From: DATKMK01 sp035541895
GTDB lineage: Bacteria; Desulfobacterota; Binatia; HRBIN30; JACQVA1
Reading direction: 5' to 3'
DNA: 7,830 bases
Assembly: GCA_035541895.1 (NCBI GenBank)
Contig: DATKMK010000070.1
Coordinates: forward strand, 1 to 7,830
The notes beneath the pieces are model-generated. The model saw nothing but the letters and a program-made list of their open reading frames with translations, did not search any database and had not been told where the DNA came from. Positions 1 through 5,220 of this stretch are shown piece by piece; positions within the stretch are counted from its first letter, which is position 1, and each line of letters opens with the position of its first letter. A program made the position numbers and the translations under genes.

Positions 1-344
1 TGCTCTTCGAGCTCGACCGCGCCCTTCTTCAGTTGTTGGGGCTCGGCGTCTACTACGTAAATGGCTTCCGGACCGGTGTCGCACCAGCGAGACTCGCGCA
101 ACAGGACGGACCAGCCGTTGGAACTCGCCATCGCATCCACTGCCTGCACGGCGGCCGTGAGCAGACGTCTCGGCAGGTCGCCGTCCTTGACTGGGCCGGG
201 CATGACGACCGTCGTCGACACGATCGGCCTGTCGAAGCGCGCAAGCGCCGCCGCCTGACACGCCACCCGGTAGTCTCGGGCCGCGAGCATCCGTTCTAGG
301 CTGACGATCGCGCCTGCGTCGGTTGTGACTGCCGGTCCATTCAC
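1..344 (-). CDS. citX: CitX, apo-citrate lyase phosphoribosyl-dephospho-CoA transferase (partial, C-terminus outside window)
   Basis: CitX transfers the 2'-(5''-triphosphoribosyl)-3'-dephospho-CoA prosthetic group onto the serine of the CitD acyl carrier protein, giving holo-citrate lyase in the cytoplasm. The window holds the first 114 codons, beginning with GTG at 344. The translation shows a family-like N-terminus: LERMLAARDYR near residues 16-26, then the hallmark STTVVMPGPVKD (about 43-54), which matches the TVVAPGPIKD region of enterobacterial CitX as I remember it. It ends in VELEE just where the family's HPLGRLWD motif should follow beyond base 1. A GGAGGG ribosome-binding site lies 4 bases upstream of the GTG. 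The start overlaps the citF stop as GTGA, so the two are translationally coupled. Whether it is a stand-alone CitX or a CitX-CitG fusion cannot be seen. Family assignment is confident; the gene is cut only by the window edge. Confidence 0.9.
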   Translation of the reverse strand, partial: MNGPAVTTDAGAIVSLERMLAARDYRVACQAAALARFDRPIVSTTVVMPGPVKDGDLPRRLLTAAVQAVDAMASSNGWSVLLRESRWCDTGPEAIYVVDAEPQQLKKGAVELEE

Positions 345-1864
345 GATTCCCTCCGGATCTGGTGCACGACGTCGATCACGCTGCCGTCGCGGTAATGGAC
401 GATGCCGACGACGCGGTCTGTGAACTGCAGAGGTTCGGGCTCACCGGTCAGTGCGATCGCGCGCTGGTGCAATTCTTCGATCGTCATGATCGGCAGGCGC
501 GCGTCGCGCAGGCGTTGTTCGACGTCGGGCCGCGCCGGGTTGACGGCGATGCCGTGGTCGGTGACGACCACATCGACGGACTCGCCGGGCGTGAGCCGCG
601 TCGTCACGCGACGCACGATCGTCGGAATGCGGCTGCGCACGAGCGGCGCGACGATGATGGTCAGATCGGCCGCGGCGGCGACGTCACAATGTCCGCCCGA
701 AGCGCCGCGCATGACGCCGTCGGAGCCGGTGATGACGTTGACGTTGAAGTCGACGTCGATCTCCAGCGCGCTTTCGATGACCACGTTCACGCGATCGACG
801 TAGGCGGCTTTCGACGTGGGATTCGCGTACTCGTTGGCCGAGATCTCGATGTGGTCAGGCGAGTCGCGCAGTGATTGCGCGGCGTCGAGGTCGAACGACT
901 GCACGTCGGCGATGGCTTTGATCAGCCCCTTCTTATGCAGCGCCGCGATGCTGCCGGTGATGCCGCCCAGCGCGAAGCTCGCCTTGATGCCCTTGCGGGT
1001 CATGCGTTCTTCGAGGAACCGGGTTGCGGCCGTCGACGATGCGCCGGAGCCCGTCTGCATCGAGAAGCCGTCGTTGAAATAGCCGGAGTGTTCGATGACG
1101 TCGGCGGCGCGGCGGGCAATCAGCAGTTCGCGCGGATCGTTCGTCACGCGCGCCGCGCCGACGCTGATGCGCGACGGATCACCGATCTCGTCGAGCTTCA
1201 CGATGAGGTCCACGCGGTCTTGCGAAATGCTCGCCGGATGATTCGGGAAATCGACCAGTTCTTCGGTGAGCAGCACGACCTGGCCGGCGTAGTCGGCGTC
1301 GACTTTTGCGTAGCCGAGCGAGCCGCATGCCAACTTGCCGTGCGAACCGTTCGCGTTGCCGAACTCGTCGCAGCAAGAAACACCGAGAAACGCGACGTCG
1401 ATCTTCAGTTCGCCGGTCTGCAGCAGATGGACCCTGCCGCCGTGCGAGTGGATGTGCACCGGCTGCGTCATCAGACCATTCGATACGGCTTCGGCCAGTT
1501 TGCCGCGCATGCCGGAGGAGTAGATCTGCGAGATGACGCCGCTCTTGATGTGCTCGATGAGCGGCTCGTGGCAGCTCAGCAGCGAACTCGGCGCGAGCGT
1601 CAGATTCTTGAAGCCGAGCCGCGCGAGCGCATCGACGACTAGGTTGATCACTTTGTCGCCTTCGCGAAAACCGTGATGAAACGAGATGGTCATCCCGTCC
1701 TCGAGCCCGGAGCGGCGAATGGCCTCGTCGAGCGATCCGCACAGCTTGCGGTGCAGTTTGGTGTCGGGCGTCGTGAGATAGGGCGTCTCGGCGTTCGCTC
1801 CGGCGAATTGCTGCAGTTGGCCGAGCGCCGGATCCTGCGTCTGGATCTGTGTACGGGTATTCAT
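341..1864 (-). CDS. citF: Citrate lyase alpha subunit (citrate CoA-transferase)
   Basis: CitF (EC 2.8.3.10) swaps the acetyl group on the CitD prosthetic thioester for citrate, forming citryl-ACP and releasing acetate. The 507-residue product is the usual full length for the family (about 510 in E. coli). Recognisable family segments are SFHHGFREGDKVIN (61-74), the glycine/serine-rich stretch around TGSGASSTAATRF (271-283), FALGGITG (297-304), VNVITGSDGVMRGASGGHCDVAAAADL (375-401) and VVTDHGIAVNP (433-443). The ATG start has a GAAGGA ribosome-binding site 7 bases upstream. A 30-base gap separates it from citE, the only real gap in the operon. Its stop overlaps the citX start. No frameshift or missing segment is visible. 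Identification is firm. Confidence 0.96.
   Translation of the reverse strand: MNTRTQIQTQDPALGQLQQFAGANAETPYLTTPDTKLHRKLCGSLDEAIRRSGLEDGMTISFHHGFREGDKVINLVVDALARLGFKNLTLAPSSLLSCHEPLIEHIKSGVISQIYSSGMRGKLAEAVSNGLMTQPVHIHSHGGRVHLLQTGELKIDVAFLGVSCCDEFGNANGSHGKLACGSLGYAKVDADYAGQVVLLTEELVDFPNHPASISQDRVDLIVKLDEIGDPSRISVGAARVTNDPRELLIARRAADVIEHSGYFNDGFSMQTGSGASSTAATRFLEERMTRKGIKASFALGGITGSIAALHKKGLIKAIADVQSFDLDAAQSLRDSPDHIEISANEYANPTSKAAYVDRVNVVIESALEIDVDFNVNVITGSDGVMRGASGGHCDVAAAADLTIIVAPLVRSRIPTIVRRVTTRLTPGESVDVVVTDHGIAVNPARPDVEQRLRDARLPIMTIEELHQRAIALTGEPEPLQFTDRVVGIVHYRDGSVIDVVHQIRRES
349..354 (-). promoter_or_regulatory. Ribosome-binding site of citX
   Basis: GGAGGG on the minus strand, 4 bases ahead of the GTG at 344 and inside the end of citF. 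It supports the GTG start that overlaps the citF stop; no in-frame ATG with a comparable site exists nearby. Confidence 0.7.
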
Positions 1865-1894
1865 TGCAATGTCCTTCGTTGAACGTCGTTGTGC

Positions 1895-2761
1895 TCAGGA
1901 TGCTTCGGCCAACTGCAGCGTCATTTCCGCCTCTTCGATGACGGGCGGGTCGACCATCTTGCCGTCGAGGGATGCAACCCCGAGACCTTTGCGATGCGCT
2001 TCCTCCGCCGCGGCGACCACGCGTTTCGCGTGACTCAATTCCTCCTCGGTCGGTGCGTATGCTTTGTGTAGAAGATCGATCTGCTTCGGGTGGATCAGCG
2101 ATTTGCCGTTGAAGCCGAGCCGCTTGGCGATCATGACTTCGCGCAGGAAACCCTCGTCGTCGTTGATGTTGCCGTAGACGACATCGAAGGCATCGATGTG
2201 CGCCGCGCGTGCGGCGTGCAACACCGCGGCGCGGGCGTAAAAGAGTTCCGGCTCCCAGCCGTCGCTGCGGTGGGTGTGCATGTCGACCAGGTAATCGAAC
2301 CCGGCCAGCGCGATGGCGACCATGCGCGAGGACGACTTCGCGATCGCGACGGCGTTCACCACGCCTGATGCGGACTCGATGGCGGCCATCACCTTCGTGT
2401 CACCGACCGCCCGTCCGCAGTCCTTTTCGATCCGCGCGATGTGCGTTTCGAGCTTGCCGATCTCCTCGGGGTTTTCGGTCTTCGGTAGACGCACGATATG
2501 CGCGCCGCCGCGGACCGCAGCCTCGAGATCCTTCAGCCCGAACTCGGTTTCGAGCGCGTTGATGCGCACGACGATCTCGATGTCGCGATAAGCCGGGTGA
2601 CGCAGTGCCTGATACACGAGCAGGCGTGCCGAGTCCTTTTGGCTGGGCGACACCGCGTCTTCCAGATCGAACATGATGGAGTCCGGCCGATGCACGAACA
2701 CCGTGCTCAACATGGCGGCGTTGTCGCCGGGAACGAACAGCATGCTGCGACGCAGTTTCAT
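1895..2761 (-). CDS. citE: Citrate lyase beta subunit (citryl-ACP lyase)
   Basis: CitE (EC 4.1.3.34) cleaves citryl-ACP to oxaloacetate and acetyl-ACP. The product is 288 residues, a HpcH/HpaI-type TIM barrel. It begins MKLRRSMLFVPGDNAAML, the typical CitE N-terminus, followed by MFDLEDAVSP (30-39), VVRINALETEFGLKDLE (64-80) with Arg66 as the expected substrate-binding arginine, VRLPKTENPEE (90-100), AAIES with Glu129 and GFDYL with Asp156 as probable Mg ligands, and GKSLIHPKQIDLLH (219-232). The frame is open for 26 more codons upstream. The ATG at 2761 is preferred because a GGAGGAG ribosome-binding site lies 6 bases before it and it overlaps the citD stop as ATGA. The loop reads AGFDY where E. 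coli CitE, from memory, has GAEDY; the metal-binding Asp is kept. Close similarity to enterobacterial CitE over the whole length separates it from the more divergent paralogue at 4124-5008. Confidence 0.95.
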   Translation of the reverse strand: MKLRRSMLFVPGDNAAMLSTVFVHRPDSIMFDLEDAVSPSQKDSARLLVYQALRHPAYRDIEIVVRINALETEFGLKDLEAAVRGGAHIVRLPKTENPEEIGKLETHIARIEKDCGRAVGDTKVMAAIESASGVVNAVAIAKSSSRMVAIALAGFDYLVDMHTHRSDGWEPELFYARAAVLHAARAAHIDAFDVVYGNINDDEGFLREVMIAKRLGFNGKSLIHPKQIDLLHKAYAPTEEELSHAKRVVAAAEEAHRKGLGVASLDGKMVDPPVIEEAEMTLQLAEAS

Positions 2762-3054
2762 GTCAGGCTCCTCCAATCCAGTTCCTTCGTTTCCGAGGCT
2801 CTCAACACGGCCGCCTGCACCCGCGCACGGATAACGCAATCGAGCGCGCCCTTGTCTTCGATCGTGATCGACGCCGTCGTGATGGACAGCGCATCGAGCG
2901 TTTCTTCGACGATGCGCCTGATCTGTTTGCCGAACTGCTGCATCACCGCGCTGCGAATCACGATCTCGCGGGTCGCGTCGCGCCCGGGGGCGACTTTGAC
3001 CAGCAGATCGCTGGATTCCAGCGTGCCGGCGATGGCTTCCTTGATGACGTTCAT
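2758..3054 (-). CDS. citD: Citrate lyase gamma subunit (acyl carrier protein)
   Basis: CitD is the small acyl carrier subunit that holds the phosphoribosyl-dephospho-CoA arm and shuttles acetyl and citryl groups between CitF and CitE. The product is 98 residues, normal for the family. Its N-terminus carries AGTLESSDLLVKVAP (residues 9-23); Ser14 corresponds to the prosthetic-group serine known from Klebsiella CitD. The middle QQFGKQIRRIVEETL (39-53) and the end DKGALDCVIRARVQAAVLRA (67-86) are also typical. The ATG at 3054 overlaps the citC stop as ATGA and the citD stop overlaps the citE start in the same way, so all three should be translated together. A GAGAGG sequence about 10 bases upstream may serve as the ribosome-binding site. 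The frame stays open far upstream inside citC, but length and motif position fix the start here. Confidence 0.95.
   Translation of the reverse strand: MNVIKEAIAGTLESSDLLVKVAPGRDATREIVIRSAVMQQFGKQIRRIVEETLDALSITTASITIEDKGALDCVIRARVQAAVLRASETKELDWRSLT
2768..2774 (-). promoter_or_regulatory. Ribosome-binding site of citE
   Basis: GGAGGAG on the minus strand, 6 bases ahead of the ATG at 2761. It is the strongest Shine-Dalgarno match in the operon, lies inside the citD coding end, and decides the citE start against the longer open frame. Confidence 0.8.
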
Positions 3055-4127
3055 GAGTGCTCGACCTCTCTTGATGTGGGTTCTAACGATCGGTGTTCGG
3101 GAGAGCCCGTCACCGGTGGATCTCTGTTCGCAAGGAATTGCCAGGTGGTTGCCGGCACGAGCGCCTTGATGCTCGCGAGCTCGTGCTGCGTCCACAGACT
3201 GCGCACTCGGGACGCAGAAATGGGCGCGCCGTCGATCGATAGCCGCTCGATCTCGACGACCGTGATCGAAGGCGCCGCCGACGCGACGCCGTGCAGCCAC
3301 CGCTGCATGTCCGCGTTGTATGCGCGCGTCACAGCGTCGAACGGTTCGGTGCCGACAAAGCGATGGGTGATGCCGAGTGCTGGCGCGATGTATTCGCGGA
3401 ACAGCAGCAGATCGATCGCGGTCCAGCTCCGATCGACGATCGCCTGGTCTTTCAGGAAATAGGCGGGGAACGTTGCGCGGGAAATGATGTAGTCGGAGCC
3501 GGGATGCAGGACTACGTTGTCGATGTCCTTCACGCCGGCGGCGACGAGCGCGAAACGATCCTCGTAAGAGAAGAGCGATGCGTCTTCCTTCACGACGAAG
3601 ACGTGCAACCAATCGCATGCGCGCGCGGCTTGCTCGACGAGATAGCGATGGCCGAGCGTGAACGGATTGGCATTCAGCACGATGCCGCCGATCGCGTTCC
3701 CGGGCCGACGCTGCTCGCGCAGCCTGTCGCAGTACGTTTCGATCGCCGTGGGACTGTTCTCCATCAGCACGACCTGCTGCGGAACCTCGACGAGCGGATA
3801 GAACCCCCAACCGCGGAAGAACGGCATGTTGCGAGGCGCGGAATAAAGGAACAGGTGGAACCGGCCTTTCGCTGCGGCAAGGTTGACGACTTCGGTGCCG
3901 AGCTTGAGGCTGAGGGACTCGCCGCGAACGTCTTGGGCAACGGCGACGCATTTGATCGTGGCGTGGTCGAGACCGGCGCAAGCGACGAGGCGTCCCTCTC
4001 GGCGGCACACGACGAACGCCTCGATCTGGTCGTCGAGTTCGAGATCGTACGTAGCCAGCAGGTTCCTGACGTCGGCCATCTCGGCCGGCGCGTCCTTCGC
4101 CTGCACCGTGTAGAACGTGGGATTCAT
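3051..4127 (-). CDS. citC: [Citrate (pro-3S)-lyase] ligase
   Basis: CitC (EC 6.2.1.22) uses ATP and acetate to acetylate the thiol of the CitD prosthetic group, switching citrate lyase on. The 358-residue product has two parts. Residues 1 to about 115 form a GNAT-like acetyltransferase fold (VACAGLDHATIKCVAVAQDVRGESLS around 48-73, then FFRGWGFYPL at 103-112). Residues about 145-335 form a nucleotidyltransferase domain with IVLNANPFTLGHRYLVEQA (149-167), where TLGH (157-160) is the HxGH-type nucleotide-binding motif. SDYIISRATFPAYF (211-224), HRFVGTEPF (255-263) and ISASRVR (303-309) follow. All are arranged as in E. coli CitC (about 352 residues). The ATG at 4127 overlaps the stop of the preceding gene as ATGA. 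Its ribosome-binding site is weak, so translational coupling may matter. The last 25 or so residues form a Pro/Glu-rich tail of no evident function. Confidence 0.95.
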   Translation of the reverse strand: MNPTFYTVQAKDAPAEMADVRNLLATYDLELDDQIEAFVVCRREGRLVACAGLDHATIKCVAVAQDVRGESLSLKLGTEVVNLAAAKGRFHLFLYSAPRNMPFFRGWGFYPLVEVPQQVVLMENSPTAIETYCDRLREQRRPGNAIGGIVLNANPFTLGHRYLVEQAARACDWLHVFVVKEDASLFSYEDRFALVAAGVKDIDNVVLHPGSDYIISRATFPAYFLKDQAIVDRSWTAIDLLLFREYIAPALGITHRFVGTEPFDAVTRAYNADMQRWLHGVASAAPSITVVEIERLSIDGAPISASRVRSLWTQHELASIKALVPATTWQFLANRDPPVTGSPEHRSLEPTSREVEHS

Positions 4128-5008
4128 GACGTGCGCTCGGCGATCGCCAGTACGCGATCGGCCTCGCGGACCATCGCCGGTTCGATGACATGACCGTTCA
4201 GGGCGGGTGCGGCGCCATTCCTTGCTGCCGCACAGGCAGCTTTCACGCCGCGCGCGTGGGTTACGGCCTCGGGCGACGGGGTGAACAGGGTATTGATCAC
4301 GGCGAGTTGCTCCGGATGGAGCGCCGCTTTGCCGGTCATCCCGAGCTTGCGGCTCGCGCTCGCCTCCGCCTTCAGACCCGCCTCATCGCCCTTGAAGTAG
4401 GGCACGTCGATCGCGGCGATGGCTGTGGTGGCCGCCGCGGCCACAATGCGGGATCGAGCGAACAGCAGGTTCTCCCAGGAACCTTCGGCGCCGAGATCGG
4501 CGGCGAGGTCGCCGCCGCCGAGGAAGAGTCCGCACACGCGTTCGTTCGCGTCGGCGATGAGATGCGCAACGAATACCGCCCGCGCGAGTTCGACCATCGG
4601 CACGAACGCGATCGCCGACTGCGGTCCATCCAGTATCTCGGCGACCAGGCGGATCTCGTCGGCGGACTGACACTTCGGAATGATGACAGCGTCGGGCCGA
4701 CCTCCGCGTTCGCAGAGCGCGAGCAGATCGCGCAGGCCTTCTATCGTGCGCGGACTGTTGATGCGCAGGATGCGAATCAGGCCTGCTTCTGCCGGCTCCC
4801 GCAGGTATGCAAGCGCTGCGTCGCGGGCGCGCCCCTTGTCACCGGGACTCACGGTCGACTCGAGATCCACGATGATCGCGTCGCCGCCCTGCGCGCGTGC
4901 GGCACTGAAGCGTGCAGGTTGCGACGCCGGCGTGAGGAAGAAGCTGCGGCAGGCACGCAGGCGCGCGGCGAACGCGCGCAGGGAAGTGGGGGCGTTTTGA
5001 TTCGTCAT
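4124..5008 (-). CDS. CitE-like HpcH/HpaI aldolase / citrate lyase family protein (second CitE paralogue, first gene of the operon)
   Basis: The 294-residue product belongs to the CitE/HpcH-HpaI TIM-barrel family, whose members cleave or form C-C bonds in CoA or ACP esters using Mg. Visible family features are CRSFFLTPASQPARF (20-34), DAIIVDLESTVSPGDK (43-58), ILRINSP with Arg82 (80-86), AVIIPKCQSADEI (107-119), FVPMVE with Glu140, LGGGDLAADLG with Asp167 (163-173), IAAIDVPYFKGDEAGL (197-212) and GMTGKAALHPEQ (223-234). Arginine, metal-binding Glu and Asp are all present, so it looks catalytically competent. It is clearly diverged from the true CitE in the same operon: GGGDLAADLG replaces the CitE GxxDY loop and the LFVPG N-terminal motif is LTPAS. 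ATG 5008 is chosen because it sits just before the first barrel strand; a GAGG lies about 10 bases upstream. The frame is open to 5269, but that extension looks unstructured and would overlap the divergent gene. Substrate unknown: citryl-ACP, malyl/citramalyl-CoA or another acyl-CoA are all possible. Confidence 0.87.
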   Translation of the reverse strand: MTNQNAPTSLRAFAARLRACRSFFLTPASQPARFSAARAQGGDAIIVDLESTVSPGDKGRARDAALAYLREPAEAGLIRILRINSPRTIEGLRDLLALCERGGRPDAVIIPKCQSADEIRLVAEILDGPQSAIAFVPMVELARAVFVAHLIADANERVCGLFLGGGDLAADLGAEGSWENLLFARSRIVAAAATTAIAAIDVPYFKGDEAGLKAEASASRKLGMTGKAALHPEQLAVINTLFTPSPEAVTHARGVKAACAAARNGAAPALNGHVIEPAMVREADRVLAIAERTS

Positions 5009-5009
5009 G

Positions 5010-5031
5010 TCTTGTCGACCTCGTCTTGTCG
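5010..5031. repeat. Short direct repeat in the cit operon leader
   Basis: TCTTGTCG occurs at 5010-5017 and again at 5024-5031, a 14-base period, immediately before the start codon of the first cit-operon gene and across its presumed ribosome-binding region. In the mRNA sense it reads CGACAAGA twice. It may be chance or a small tandem duplication; no function is assigned. Confidence 0.35.
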
Positions 5032-5071
5032 CGTCATCAGGGGATCTGTCTGACGACTTGATTGGGTTGCG

Positions 5072-5101
5072 ATTGTCGTGAACCGCTTCTGCGACGACAT
5101 T
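5072..5101. repeat. Imperfect inverted repeat, candidate operator
   Basis: ATTGTCGT (5072-5079) and ACGACATT (5094-5101) are inverted copies with one mismatched pair in eight. Their centres are about 22 bases apart, near two turns of DNA, which would suit a dimeric regulator bound to one face. It lies 64-93 bases upstream of the first cit-operon start codon, a plausible place for an activator or repressor site. A chance match of this length in 200 GC-rich bases is quite possible. Confidence 0.3.
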
Positions 5102-5220
5102 GGAAGCTGCCTCCATGTCTCGGCTGTTTCGCGCTCGGGCGATGCGCATTTCAGTCGTAAGAAAGCGGCGGAGCTCTTTGTGGGAATGGGGAGTGACCGC
5201 GCACGGGGTCATTGCACAAA

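Larger units (their letters stand above)
5009..5220. promoter_or_regulatory. Divergent intergenic region between the cit operon and the sensor kinase gene
   Basis: These 212 bases separate two genes read outward and must carry the cit operon promoter (minus strand) and probably the kinase promoter (plus strand). I see no convincing sigma-70 -35/-10 pair and no -24/-12 sigma-54 element on either strand, so no promoter coordinates are given. The region contains an imperfect inverted repeat (5072-5101) and a direct repeat (5010-5031). No small ORF with a credible start and ribosome-binding site was found. Confidence 0.6.

Noticed and set aside
875..1642. 255-codon plus-strand open frame opposite citF
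   Set aside because: It is antisense to a clearly recognised gene, is Arg/Asp/Ala-rich with no family motif, and is explained by the GC-biased wobble of the coding strand.
3291..4193. 300-codon plus-strand open frame opposite citC
   Set aside because: It is a mirror frame of a well-identified gene; its translation shows no domain-like pattern.
4190..5053. 287-codon plus-strand open frame opposite the CitE-like gene
   Set aside because: The minus-strand frame encodes a complete CitE-family barrel; this one is low-complexity and Arg-rich, typical of an antisense shadow.
5169..5188. GAGCTC palindrome with AAAG/CTTT flanks as a terminator or operator
   Set aside because: The stem is short and interrupted with no T-run, so it is not a credible terminator and is weak as an operator.
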